Assembly (NCBI GenBank): GCA_039881145.1
Contig: JAYKKI010000095.1
Location: 5,253,501-5,317,500 of the forward strand
Length of the DNA stretch: 64,000 nt
Direction: 5' to 3'
From: Druceiella hillmani
Lineage: Eukaryota > Arthropoda > Insecta > Lepidoptera > Hepialidae
Position 1 is the stretch's first letter. Each line of letters begins with the position of its first letter. The notes below the pieces were generated by a model that did not search any database, was not told where the DNA came from, and was given only the letters and a program-made list of their open reading frames with translations. Below are positions 34,040 through 46,307 of this stretch, piece by piece. Made by a program: the position numbers and the translations under genes.

Positions 34040-34606
34040 TTAGACTCTCCTGTTCTTGGCCAGAGACATCCAGTTCGTTACACTTAGGATTTTAAAGTCT
34101 TTTACCAGACACTCGAGCCATCTAAGTTTAGGTCTTCCTCTTTATCGGGAGCCCAATGATCTCGCTGAGAAGATCTTTTTTGTTGCCCGATTGTCATCCA
34201 TTCTGCTCAAGTTCCCTACCCATTTTATTCTCTGAATTGCGATGTATTTGACTACATCCGATTTTTTAAATAATTTGAAAAATTCAGAGTTAGTTCTTCT
34301 TCTCCAGATGTTGTTACATTTTAGATCATCAAAAATACTTCTTAATATCTTTCTTTCAAAAACAGAAATGGTTTGTTAAACTTTTTCTGTCATTGTACAT
34401 GTCTCAGTAGAGTAGGTAAGGATGGGTCTAATTAAGTTTTTGTGAATCTTTGTTTTTCTACTGGTGAAGCTAGGCTTCAAGTACTTTTTAAGATCGAAAA
34501 AACATCGGTTAGCTGCTGATCTACGGATCTCAGACATGATAGAGTATTAACTTCTGAGTTTAAGTATTTAAAGTTGCTAACGGTTTCAAATTTGTTATCC
34601 CCAATT
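34040..34606 (-). pseudogene. LINE remnant: C-terminal end of a reverse transcriptase ORF
   Basis: The best preserved of the four. Minus-strand reading from 34606: 'IGDNKFETVSNFKYLNSEV', 'SAANRCFFDLKKYLK', 'KNLIRPILTYSTETCTM', one stop, 'FERKILRSIFDDLKCNNIW', 'IAIQRIKWVGNLSRMDD', 'SLGSR' stop 'RGRPKLRWLECLVKDF', 'VTNWMSLAKNRRV' and a stop at 34040-34042. The NFKYLG, RP.LTYG.ETW, FERKILR, RWxGHxxRM and RGRPxxRW blocks fit the end of a non-LTR RT ORF. Most of it reads in one frame with internal stops, with a shift near the 5' end. It is a different lineage from the copies at 19.9 and 27.9 kb judging by sequence. Confidence 0.88.
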
Positions 34607-35433
34607 GCAAAATAATGGCTGCTATAATTTTAAAGGTAGTTGTTATAATTTGTACCATACTAGGAAAATCTCGATAGCATACGGTGTATGAAACACACTA
34701 AGTGGAAAAAAATAAATTGAGTATAGTGTTGCTTCATTAAGCTACTAATATAAGAAATTATTAAGAAGAATAAAAATATAAAAATAAAGTCAAATTTTAT
34801 TATATCAAAGATAATAGAAAGGTACTAATTATATGTTAAGGATATTTTCCAAATTTTCGATTTCAACCGGAAAATTTATCAGTTCCAATAATATATTAAG
34901 ACATATTGAAATTGCAAGGATTATGGTTAAACTACTATTACGGATGTACGGAATTTTCACATTTATTTTAATAGTGTTTACTCTGAGTACAATACAATAA
35001 GCATAAATATAATTATAGTTGAAATATATATTATGTAGACAGTCACAGTATAAAACGAAATTAATATTTAACTTCTGTTTTAACATACTGGTAGAAAAAT
35101 TGCACATATTTTATACAAATATAATTTGATGATAATTACCTCCTTACTTAAGGCATTTAATTCTCATTACTTTCATAATTTAATATGTTAATTAAACCCC
35201 TTAGTTTTATTAATAATTATCACATTTTATCATATATACGAAATAAAAAAAACATACCAGCAATTTTATCCGCATATAAATAGTTATGCTATCTTCATCA
35301 TAGCTATAAATTATAGAAAAGGGTTAGAATCAAAATTCATTTATCGGTTTATTCCTATTTCAAGTACAAACTAACGTATCCAAAATATACAATAATAATA
35401 AGGGGAGAGGGGATATTGGTCGATAAGTACGAA

Positions 35434-35435
<2 letters not shown>
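34607..35435. other. AT-rich intergenic DNA
   Basis: No gene. The 92-codon minus frame at 34829-35107 is of AT-rich composition with no recognisable feature. Confidence 0.45.

Positions 35436-35490
<55 letters not shown>
35436..35490. repeat. (TA)n microsatellite
   Basis: Pure TA tract of about 27 units. Confidence 0.97.
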
Positions 35491-35494
<4 letters not shown>

Positions 35495-36564
35495 CGTAGG
35501 TGAGTACGTACATACGCTTTCAAAGCCTTATAACATCTGAAGGATCCGATCGATAACGGACTTTTTTATTCGATATTGCTTAGTGGAACAAAACTGTAAG
35601 TTTCTGAGTTTGGCAATGTGTTACGCCCTTGATATATGAATATTTTAAACGTACTTACAGTAAAAAATTAAGAAAAGATACAATATAATATTTGGAATGG
35701 GACCGGAAAAGATGCAAGCTCTTCGCAATGGTCGATAGACCTAACTATTGTTTTTACTTATATTTGGAAAAGTATTTCCGGAAGTAAAGACAAAAAAATT
35801 AATTTTTATTTCGCCAGTAAGTGAAGAATCACTGTTATTCTATAACAATCATGAGGAGTTTGAATCATCTGGTATAAAAAAAATTGTTTCACTTAATATT
35901 TTAATTTTTTTTAATAGAAGACCGAATTTATATTCGATTTAGATTTAAAATTTACCAAATACTGTTTTGACGAAAGTTATATATTGCTTTACTCCAGACG
36001 GCCCCTTCAAATTTTTGCATCATAATTATAATTATATTTTAGCCTAGTGTTGGAAACAACTTGCTCTCTTATGAAATATCTAAAATATAAGAAATATGAA
36101 GTGTTAAACTCACTACATTATTACAACGTAATACAAATTTTATAATATAAATTATAATGTTACGCAAAGGAAATAATTGTGTATTATTTTTTTATTCATT
36201 TTTAGGAAGCCTTCGCAACGTTTAATACGTCCAATTTATACATATAAAATGTTCAAGCATTAAGAAAAACCCATCAGCATGCAACGAAACAAAGTTTTGG
36301 CGCGTGACAATGATCATGAATAACAAAACAGTACATTTAATTTTAAAAAAAGTATTAAAAAAAAGTTATCATAAATTTACCTACTATGAAAAGGATACTA
36401 TAAAAATAAATAATTCATTTTAAATAAATGCTAGGTCTATATGATAATATACAATGAAATAATTAATCAATAATCGACCCATAGGTCGCTTCGCCAGAAT
36501 GTTAAATTAAAAAAAATATTCATAATAACAGCAACGTCACAAAAACAACAAATATCCGTCTCGT
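35491..36564. other. AT-rich intergenic DNA
   Basis: Nothing recognised in this stretch on either strand. Confidence 0.45.
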
Positions 36565-37005
36565 TCAAACATCAATAACTCCATTTTTGTCTTCACCGTA
36601 AAGACGTGGACTCTAAGTGAAGAATGGTTAGAGTATCACTAACTGAGCTCCGTACTAATGCATTCATACTCCAAGTACTCGGTATGAGGCAAGGTTTGTC
36701 CAATATTGTACAACTCGTGTAATAAAATACTTCAAACATGTGTCGCGGTGTAACAACGATAGTATTTAACCGTTTATGATATAGGGTAAAGTGGAAGGTA
36801 CCACACCATGTGGGTGAGCACCGATGAGATGGATAGATCAGGTCAAAGTAGCCATAAACATTCTCCTTCTCCTATTCTACACCAGTGCACCCAGAGAACA
36901 TCTTATAGAGAGGTATGGCGAAGTATCCTGTGGCGCATCGTTTATCTGTAACAGACGTGACACGCTGACTATGACCATTGTGACGAGAGTGTAATGATTA
37001 AGAAG
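36565..37005 (+). pseudogene. LINE remnant: C-terminal end of a reverse transcriptase ORF
   Basis: The plus strand reads 'NNSIFVFTVKTWTLS' (ancestral 'SIFLYG.ETWTL'), then after a frameshift 'RVSLTELRTNAFILQVLG'. The next clear block is 'GKVEGTTPCG' stop 'APMRWIDQVKVAIN' (family form 'GKVEGxRPRGRxPxRWxDQI'), then a degraded 'REVWRSILWRI' and 'DYDHCDESV'. This order is typical of RTE-type elements, which end with a short DHD-rich tail. Multiple stops and shifts make it inactive. 5' truncated. Confidence 0.8.
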
Positions 37006-37990
37006 AAGTATTCAAAATGACAATAATTATTACTATGAGTTTAGCAACAAAATATAAATGATTTAATCAAGGAATATAAAATAATAATAGATTAATAATA
37101 TTTTTAAGGCAATATTCATAAATAAAAATTAAAAGAAAATGTTAAAATAATCATAAAAATAAATAAATTGATCACCCAAGTGATTCGCTTTCATGTAAAC
37201 GTAACGTGTATAATAAAGATAAATATATATTATACTTAAAGAGAAAAACGTAAATTTTTCATTATATACGGACATTCGAAATCTCGGAAATGGGATAATT
37301 TTTTTTTCTTAAGAAAGCTTTCATAAAGCTTTAATTATGACATATTTAATTATATAATTCATAGTTGTCAAATTTTCGATAAAAGCACAATTACACGTGA
37401 AAAATTTGTATCATTTCTGCACATTGTTATTTAAGACCAAAATGAAGTGTCGAATTTTCATACAAAAAGCGACAACATTTTTCACCTCCTAAACCTTTAC
37501 CGATCTTGATGATTTTTGCAATATGTCTGATAATGACTATATCTAGAATTGCAAGTTTTTATTTTTTTCATATTATTTTTAAAATTACAAATATTACGCA
37601 CCTCAAAATAAGATTTTTTGAAAAATAATTTTTATATTAAGAGGTTTGAAAATAAATATTTAATTAACTAGTAAGAAAAACTTTAACGAACAATTTTAGA
37701 TTATCCTTTGCCTAAGAAAATCGATGTAGGTTTAGAATGCAAAAAACGTTGCCAGCCGTAAGACGATATTACGACTAAAGTTAGCTCTACGAACTGCAAC
37801 TCCAATAATCCGTGTGGGGTAAAGGGTAATTATTTTATGTATAGAACATGCCGAATGTTGAGATGCTATCATTAGAAAAATTTTACTGGGGGATTGGACT
37901 GGGGGTGATCACACCAAATTAAGTACTTACATGTTCACTATTCGTATAATTTACAGATTACGGTGAATGACCTTCTATACTATTTTATTA
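37006..37990. other. AT-rich intergenic DNA
   Basis: Segments at 37480-37680 resemble R-family interior loosely. No ends found. Confidence 0.35.
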
Positions 37991-38430
37991 CATTATCTCA
38001 ATTTTCCATTTTTTTGAGTTAGCTAGCTCGCTTTCATTCTGGAGGTGCGCTAAGTTAGGCCAGTGCAGGAAACAAGTTGTTTTTTTAAAGTACGCAGGAT
38101 GTAAGAAATATACAGTTTCGAATCATAAACTTTTTCTGAAACGAACATATAAACATTCAGCTTGTTCTGTAAATAACATAATTAGTCAGGAAGTGGCCAG
38201 TCTAAAATACCAAGGTTCGTACTCACGTATTTACTACCTTCATTATTTACCTGTTACTGAGAATGCTTTCATAGATCGTTTATTATGTTAACTCAATTTC
38301 CCACTTTTTGAGTTAGGTGTGTTTCATTCTGAAGGTGCGATATTTTAGGTCTGTATAGAAATGATGTGAGAAATGTGAAGTTTGCCAACGAATTTTTCTG
38401 AATCAAACTTATAAATTTCAACAAACTTCG
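37991..38430. repeat. Diverged tandem duplication, period about 290 bp
   Basis: 37995-38150 and 38286-38425 share 'ctcaatttt/ccca(c/t)ttttt', 'ttgagttag', 'tttcattctg(g/a)aggtgcg' and 'tttttctgaa'. The 'ctcaa...ttgag' words form a small hairpin in both copies. Confidence 0.65.
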
Positions 38431-39389
38431 TATGTATACGCATATTTGCATATATAAATTCTTTCGTTGGTCATTTGGACCTACATTGTTATCGCAGCAA
38501 ACTTCTCCTGTCGTGCACAATTGATTTCCGTTCTGAGTGACACGATACCGATATTAAGTTCCTTTTTAAAATTTTGACACTAACACGAGGATTATAGATT
38601 ATGATCTTTTCGATTCAACGTATTGTTTTGTTGAGTGATTTAATACTGAGTTATCTCATATCATATTTCTTCTCAGATGTTTCCATTCAGGCTGTCAATG
38701 CTGTCATAAATAATCTTTGGTTTGAGAAAATAGCCTTTATACGGCTGACATTTATGGATGATCTAGATTATGTTGTAGACAGTATTATGTGAATCATAAT
38801 TTTTACCAGCCTCCTGTATTGCTTATTTATTAAAGTACGGTATAGTTTTTGATTGTGTAGCTTTTGTTACCTGCCAAACTGCTAAAGCGATTAAGGTGTC
38901 AATAATCAAGTTTTTGGGTTTATTCAAAATATATTAATTTACTCTCATCTGAAATTAAGTAAATAAATATTTGATAAAACCCGACAAGTTAGTTAAAAAC
39001 CTGTTAAGTAGTTCCATTTCCGCCAGGTACATATAAAGCAATTGAACAATTAAGGCTAAGTAGTATATTTATTAAACTATTGCATTTGTTAATTTTGTTT
39101 TTCACTTTGTAAATATTTTAGAGGCTTAAGAAAATAGCTCGATCTAGAAAGACTGTGTATTAAAGTGATATCCTATATCCCTTTAATGTACAGTCTTTTT
39201 AAGAGAAGGGGAAGGGCAGTAGGAGGGAGGAGTGGAGGGGGTTTGTTCACCGTTACAAAAAAAAACACATATCGCATTTTCAAATATATTTTTCATGCCA
39301 CCCCACACGATAGGTTCCGCGAAAAAAATTATTTTCATCTCCGAGTTTGAATGTCAGAAGTCTATAAAAAATTAAAATTACAAGTTTTA

Positions 39390-39397
<8 letters not shown>
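38431..39397. other. AT-rich intergenic DNA with a purine-rich patch
   Basis: A G/A-rich run 'gaaggggaagggcagtagga' and 'gggaggagtggaggggg' at 39205-39242 is the only notable feature. It has the composition of a triplex- or quadruplex-prone tract. Confidence 0.4.

Positions 39398-39461
<64 letters not shown>
39398..39461. repeat. (TA)n microsatellite
   Basis: TA tract; Ile-Tyr frames across it are artefacts. Confidence 0.97.
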
Positions 39462-39463
<2 letters not shown>

Positions 39464-39720
39464 TATAAAGTGAAGGGATTGTGATTCTGCAACATAAGGA
39501 TTGACAGACATACATGACGAAAAAATTAATATTGGAATTCGCCGTAAAAGATCAAGAAGTTCCATACGTTGATGATTAATCTTAAGTAATCACTCGCTTG
39601 AATTATGAAGTAATTATTATTAAAATTAACGCTTAATTGGTAAATCTTGTAATTAAATGTATAAAATGAAAACAACGTTGATGTGTTTCGTATTTAGACA
39701 TAACGATCGTATTTAGACGA

Positions 39721-39724
<4 letters not shown>

Positions 39725-39813
<89 letters not shown>

Positions 39814-39830
39814 TGCATACATATATATTT
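39725..39830. repeat. (TA)n microsatellite, about 106 bp
   Basis: TA tract with one G interruption at 39781 and a gcatgcatac end. Only about 260 bp from the previous TA tract. Confidence 0.97.
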
Positions 39831-39879
39831 ATATACACAATGTGAATTATATGCTTGTATATTCTATTTTTTAATATAT

Positions 39880-40400
39880 TTTTATGAGCATGACGCGAGC
39901 AAAAAAAGTTAATTGAATAGAAATTGGGTCGATTTTATCACGTCTTCATGTGCGTTTGTCTATCTGTCACATCTTCGTAATTTACACAGTTATATGTGTT
40001 TATAATTTTGCAAGTAAATGCTTCAGTTAAAGTTTTCAATTACCACTCTTTTTAAGGTACCACCCCTTATTATCAATTGGATATGAAAAGGGAAATTATG
40101 AGCGTATCTCAATTGTATGGATTAGAAACCTTATCCATAGAAACATTTTAAAACGAAATTAAGGTTCTATTTGCCAGTGTTCATTATTAAGCTCTGTTTG
40201 CGAAATATTAAGCTTAAAATTTTTCAGTGTATCTCCCCTTCGACCATTTCGAAGTAAGACTATGTAAAATTTGAAAATCATGTACTCATCAAAACCAAAA
40301 ATAGGCTTTGATGGGTACTTTCAAAGAAAATTTCCAATAAACAAACTAGTTTCGGAACTGTAAAAAAAACTGATGAGTATACGGAATTATAGTAGGTGGA
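39880..40400 (+). mobile_element. R-family dispersed repeat, diverged
   Basis: 'cgtcttcatgtgcgtttgtc' with 'tatctgtcac' near the 5' end and 'ctccccttcgaccatttcga' with 'tatgtaaaatttga' in the middle match the 18.6-kb copy. The 3' end is not recognisable. Confidence 0.45.
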
Positions 40401-40631
40401 AATTACTGAATGACTATTAACATAAATTATTAATATATACTAGTGGTCGATCAGTGACCGAAATTCGACCGTAATTCGTTAAATTTTTAAGTCTGAATGT
40501 TATTCATTTACGCGAAAATCATTTAGTTAATCTGAAATGTTAAAATTCTTTGGTGACAATCTCTACTCTGTGCGACAGTTCGACCACAGACTATCAAGTG
40601 TTTGACGTTGATAGTATGGTTGTAACCTATG

Positions 40632-40705
40632 GATTTTTTATTGTTGAATGTAAACAATGAATCTTTTATTTTTGAATGTGAACAATTAATCTTTTATCTT
40701 TGTAA
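40632..40705. repeat. 28-bp tandem repeat, about 2.5 units
   Basis: 'ttttattgttgaatgtaaac' and 'ttttatttttgaatgtgaac' each followed by aat(g/t)aatc or similar, then a partial third unit. A 23-bp palindrome (10-bp arms) follows at 40720-40742. Confidence 0.75.
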
Positions 40706-40742
40706 ACCTAATGTTCGCTTTAATGTATCTGTAAGATACATT

Positions 40743-41989
40743 ATATATAAATTCGAATTGCTTTCTGACTTCTTCTCCATATAAACTTCAATTATACCAA
40801 ATATCACACTCCTCCATACGAGCAATATACTTAAAAAGGAGTACAAAGTTTCTCTTTATGTATTAATATATAGATTAAACCGTTAGTGGCGGAATAGCCA
40901 AGTTTTATACTCTTTGATCAAACTTTGTTAATGAATAAATTTGGTATTTTAACGAGTTTTAGTAATGTTTTTGTTTTCTTTTGTCATATCAATATTCAAA
41001 TCTTAATGAATTTAATATCAAAAGAAAATAACCTGTGAATGTTTCCAACTGCATTTAAAATTAGAATTCAATTGAGTAGTAAAAAAATATAAGAGAATGT
41101 AAAAAATTTCACCAATTTTTTCAAATATGACGATGATCATAAAAGCTCATCTTCCAGATAAAAAAATTTCATTCAATTTGGATATTGGACATTACGATTT
41201 AACATTCAATTTGGATTGTAACTACCACTAAAACAAAACAACGAACAGTGCTCTGTTATATCTACATATACCTAGATACAAAAAGTTTTTTCGCCATTTT
41301 ACATATTACGTTTTATTAAGGTCATTAAAATTATTATGATTACATAATAATGATTTTAACTAATTGTGAATTTAATACAAAGATATTAGTAAACATATTA
41401 GCAGATACAAATTTAAGATTTCTTAAAGTATAAAGATAATAAAGATTACGGGAACAAACAAATGACAATGGAGGTGACATAAACAAAATTATTCTGTAAG
41501 AATATTTTTTCAGAAACAAAGAACATTTGGACAATGCGATACGTGAACATTTGGAGAGAGATGAAATGACATTGACAAAACTAAATCTTGTAAAACTAAT
41601 GTTCGCTGTTTATTTAAGTTTTTACGGTTTAAAACCATTCAGTATAAATGTTGTTGATACTTATTTATATGGAATATAATCTATTTGTTGACTAATCAAA
41701 ATATGAACATAATAACATCTTTAATCTTTTTGGTAATACACTCGCACGGAGCACAAAGATCTTTGATAGATGAAACGTATCTTACTAATCAACGCATTTT
41801 CGTATTGACCTGAAGAAGAAAGTGACACATTAGTTTATTTTTAGTAAATGTAGCAATGAATTGTGAAAACAGGAAAAAAATGTATTCCCCTTTATTGAGC
41901 ACATAAAATTACTATAACTAATTAAACTACGCATACAATTCGCTTCAGTACTGGCAATTTATAAAACATTCCACATTCGGAATATTACC
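40743..41989. other. AT-rich intergenic DNA
   Basis: Short direct repeat 'attcaatttggat' at about 41172 and 41205. No gene. Confidence 0.45.
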
Positions 41990-42300
41990 ACCATATTTAA
42001 CAGTTCTCGCAACATGTCGTAATCGTTTTTTTTTATCTATCGGCGAATTAGTGAAGTTGACTAACTAGTGATTAATTTCCCTAGGAGTGTCCGCTTTCTA
42101 CTCGTGACATTTGGAATTACGATCGCAAGTGATGTAGTTGTACGCGAGTAAACCCGTCGATAGTGCGCAATCATTAATCATTACATACGAGTCGGCTCGC
42201 CGAACGGAAAACGGCACAAGCACGATAATAAACATCGCGACAAACGAAACGTGTATTTCGTCTAGTTAATCAGTTTTATTAGCGTCCCATAAATTATTTA
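41990..42300. other. Repeat-poor block, candidate conserved non-coding DNA
   Basis: Balanced, CpG-rich relative to flanks, repeat-free, with 'caatcattaatcattacata' (overlapping TAAT cores) near 42169. Regulatory function inferred only. Confidence 0.3.
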
Positions 42301-42639
42301 CCATATAATAATTTGTTTTTATGAACAATATTGTAAAGTACAACATATTGTTTTTAGATGTTTCATAAATTTTAATTCGGATTTAATTTGTTTTTCTTAA
42401 TCGATTGGGTGCAAATCTAAAAACAGCATTACTAACAGCGTTGATTGTATTTAACTTAACTTTATTTTCCGTGTATTCAACGGAAATATTGTATATAATA
42501 ATGGGATATTGTTTACGGACAGGAACGTACGGAAGAATTGTGTACGATACGTATGAACGATAAACAATACCGCATTCTTTAGTTATTTTCAGGGTACTGC
42601 CATTTGTTAAACTGACTATATCGTTTGTTGAAACTGAAT

Positions 42640-43020
42640 CCGATTTAATTTTGTGGCCACCCATCAGAGAGACACACTATCCCTCGGCGACCTCGCGTAC
42701 ACCCGCTGGTCACACACGATATCTGACTCCGTGGGTGGGCGGAGCCACTATCTGGCGATGTCTGCCTAGTGATAACTCGCTGGTTATATATTTGTTTAGT
42801 TTACCAACAAAGTTTACGCCCGGCATCGTTAATGTTCGTTGAAGTTTTGATGCCAGGACGGAAGGCGGGGTGCAGTTTACGGTTTACGTTACAGAGCGGC
42901 GCAAATTAGTGTTGGGGTGGTCTGGCCGCTGCGTAAATATTGCACGTGATGATGGAGTACGTGTTTATGTAAATTTGGTGAGTCGCGACTGAGTGTTAAC
43001 CTTTGGCTGTGGCTGGGTGA
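42640..43020. other. GC-richer block, candidate regulatory DNA or exon
   Basis: One of the most GC-rich stretches, including 'gtgggtgggcggagcc' (GC-box like, 42731-42746). 'aaatttggtgagtcgcg' near 42970 resembles a splice donor. Frames at 42651-42842 (plus) and 42889-43173 (minus) have no recognisable product. Confidence 0.3.
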
Positions 43021-44270
43021 TAATTTTAAGAAACGGACGGACGTGTACATAAAAGCGTTATACGTTTTTGAAGACGAAGTTAATAAAAACAAGATATACT
43101 TATTCAAATTGATGCTAATAATAAAATTGTCTGTAGAGTGAATGAAATAGGTAAGAATGAATGATACAAACACAAAATGGCCCTTTCGTGGGACCGAAAA
43201 TGTTTAATTCGATTGTGGTCTGAATAAGAGCTAATAATTAAAAATAAAAAAAAAACTAAAATGAGCGTTGAGATCGTTTCTGAAATATAAAGGGTCCAAA
43301 TATAAAAAATACACTGGAACTTCATAGATTAATAGAATATTTTATATAAAAGTTTAGGGCACTTGTTATTTTTGAAATTCTCACCAATTTTGAAATTCGT
43401 AATTTGTATTTATAATGAAAATGGTCCTAAATTTCCTTTAAGCTTTCGTTGATGAAAATATATTAAACTATCATAATGACCATAGCAGAAGTGGACCATC
43501 CACTTCTGCTATGGTCATTTCAGAAATGTGAAAGGCCAAATCTCTGACACGACTCTTATGCTCATTTTAAAATAATTTTGCGATTAAGATATATCTCGTT
43601 CTAAGGCATCATTTAAATAAATTTAATAAATATTTTTGACCAAAAACCATTGGGGTCAGTTTTTTCTTTAGGGCTTTGCGTGTGAGGTTTAAATAGCTTT
43701 CAAGAGTATTTGGCAGTTCATTTTTTGTTTTTAACAAAATTACTGATAGTATTGTTGGCTTAGAGGTCATGGTTACATGGGAAAGGCTAATGCCTTCTCT
43801 TTGAAATATCGTGATATTTTGTTTTTGTTTCTTAAGAATAAATTAATTTAAAAGGTTTAGTTACTTTTTTAATTAATCGATAGATTACAATTAAAATAAT
43901 ACAATCTAGCCTTTAATAAACAAAGCATATTTATATTAAATAGGATTAAACGAATCTCTTCTGACGTTAGACGATTATTGAGAAATTGAAGTAAATTTAT
44001 ATAATAAATAGGGTTTGAAACCTATAAAGATCGCAAGTGTATATATTGCTAATTATTGTGGATTGCATGTATTGATTCATTTTCTGTGTCGAAACAAAGC
44101 CATACAAGTATTCTTGAATTAAGTTAATTAAGCTGTTATGGCTGTATAAAAATAACATTTGAAAGAATTTTAAACAACAATGAAACCTATAAAATATTTC
44201 AGGACGTACGTAAATGTAGCTAATTAATTATTATGGGTTATTTGTTCTAAAAATTTTTATGTTACAACAT
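43021..44270. other. AT-rich intergenic DNA
   Basis: Apart from the palindrome at 43475-43519 nothing is recognised. Confidence 0.45.
43475..43519. repeat. 45-bp perfect inverted duplication (21-bp arms, 3-nt centre)
   Basis: Arms 43475-43495 and 43499-43519 are exact complements around 'cca'. The arm contains 'gaccatagcagaagtgga'. Not a recognised transposon end. Confidence 0.95.
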
Positions 44271-45020
44271 TGGGCCGTATAGGTCTGCTCTCGATACATA
44301 ACTGGGAATAAATATCTAAACTGTTGAGGGTATCGTTAATAAATCAAATATAAAATAAGTAATCGTCAAGTACGTGTAGAAATCGTAATACGAGTATTTC
44401 GTACATATAAATACTGGCACATGTAACTGGGCTGTATAGTTCTGTATTCGCCTAATGTTGAGAGTGTCGTTAATAAATCAACTATAAAATAAGTAATCGT
44501 CAAGTACGTGTAGAAATCGCAATACGAGTATTTCGTACATATAAATACTGGCACATGTAACTGGGCTGTATAGTTCTGTATTCGACTAATGTTGAGAGTG
44601 TCGTTAATAAATCAACTATAAAATAAGTAATCGTCAAGTACGTGTAGAAATCGCAATACGAGTATTTCGTACATATAAATACTGGCACATGTAACTGGGC
44701 TGTATAGTTCTGTATTCGACTAATGTTGAGAGTGTCGTTAATAAATCAACTATAAAATAAGTAATCGTCAAGTACGTGTAGAAATCGCAATACGAGTATT
44801 TCGTACATATAAATACTGGCACATGTAACTGGGCTGTATAGTTCTGTATTCGACTAATGTTGAGAGTGTCGTTAATAAATCAACTATAAAATAAGTAATC
44901 GTCAAGTACGTGTAGAAATCGCAATACGAGTATTTCGTACATATAAATACTGGCACATGTAACTGGGCTGTATAGTTCTGTATTCGACTAATGTTGAGAG
45001 TGTCGTTAATAAATCAATAC
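44270..45020. repeat. 134-bp tandem repeat, about 5.5 units
   Basis: 'aagtaatcgtcaagtacg' recurs at 44357, 44491, 44625, 44759 and 44893. Units from 44491 on are essentially identical, whereas the partial unit at 44270-44356 is diverged and the last is cut within 'ataaatcaa'. A repeated 62-codon minus-strand frame exists in each, but 134 is not a multiple of three, so it is not a repetitive protein. Confidence 0.97.
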
Positions 45021-45049
45021 TGGCACACATAAACATATAAGGTTACATT

Positions 45050-45460
45050 TTTTTTAAACAATATATGTTAATATTATTTTTCACTACGTAAGTATATTGC
45101 CTAATATATATTTCCCAGGCGCAGAATATATTGAATTTGTCAATAATGAAATGAATTATTGCTATTAGATGGTTTTTTCAGTGAACTCAGTGTTTTTTTC
45201 ATAATTTCGACTGCTGGAATTTTTCTAATTGATACCACTATAAATATCACGAATTTAAAAAAGAATTGATTACGTTTTTGCCCTTTCTAAAATTGTTGTT
45301 TGATATAAATATTTTTCAGTATTAGCTCATTTTTCTTAAGTAATTCTGAAGTATACGCGGGATAATATGTTTTATCACTATACCGCATTTCAAGCTTCTA
45401 CATTAAATGGTTTCTTAGAAAAATTACTGTGATATACCGGCAGGTGATCGGACAGGCGAA
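45050..45460 (-). mobile_element. R-family dispersed repeat, minus strand, partial
   Basis: 'cgtaagtatattgcctaata' and 'cccaggcgcagaatat' match the block shared with 5.9 and 27.6 kb. It ends around 'gtgatcggacaggcga'. The 106-codon minus frame 45424-45744 overlaps its end and is not recognised. Confidence 0.45.
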
Positions 45461-46307
45461 TTATTTCTTATCGATTTTTTTTTCATTTTGAGGTACAGAA
45501 CCTTAAAAATGCAAATGAAACAAAATGCAATTTTTTGCATGGGCAAACGGGCAAAGTCGGGTTGATTTGGTGCTTGAGATAGTGATGAGATATATCTTAT
45601 GTTAACTACCTGGATTGTAAACCTAACTTGTGAAAATATTTTCTGACAATTATTTACCAAATTTAATAATAATGTTTTCTTCCTTTCAACATAACTGTTC
45701 CTCTTAAATAAATTAAGATATTTTTTCTTGGATTTAATTGGCAATAAATGTTTGAGCGCTTTTTTGTATCGGATAAATGTGAAGTTATTAAATCTAATTA
45801 AACCACAATTTATTTTGAAGTAATAGTTATCAATGGATTATTAATTTTATGTAGTAAATAGTATTATTTAGTATAATAAATCATGTGTTATGTAAAAAGG
45901 ATAACTTGAATTGTTTTAACTTATGAGAGGCATTGTAATTAATAATTCTAGAAAATGAAACTATCAAATCTTATCGTTCGGCAATCGGTGGATTGAAATT
46001 AATATAATTATCATTAAGAAATGTTTATACTATTGTTAACTGTACAGATTATAATCTATAAAAATTATTTCCACGAATCTTGTACAATACAAACTTTGTA
46101 TATTTAAAAATATATTTCTTAACTTTGTTTAGAAATTAACATTTCATCAGAAAATGTTTATATAATTGTATAACTTTACGGATTATAATTTGTAAAGTTG
46201 TACAAGAGGCAAAAGTTGTAGGAGTGAATCGCAAGTCTGTTTTTTTATTACATAAATCATCTATTGACAGCAGTATTGTGCTGTAGAAAGTATTTTATTT
46301 ATAATGG
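45461..46307. other. AT-rich intergenic DNA
   Basis: A loose duplication of about 140 bp ('aatgtttata(c/t)a(a/t)ttgt', 'gattataat(c/t)t') at 46020-46200. Otherwise nothing. Confidence 0.4.

Noticed and set aside
44366..44956. Four repeated 62-codon minus-strand frames
   Set aside because: The 134-bp period is not a multiple of three, so frames do not join into a repeat protein; they simply follow the tandem unit.
45424..45744. 106-codon minus-strand frame
   Set aside because: Overlaps an R-family end; AT-driven composition and no recognisable motif.
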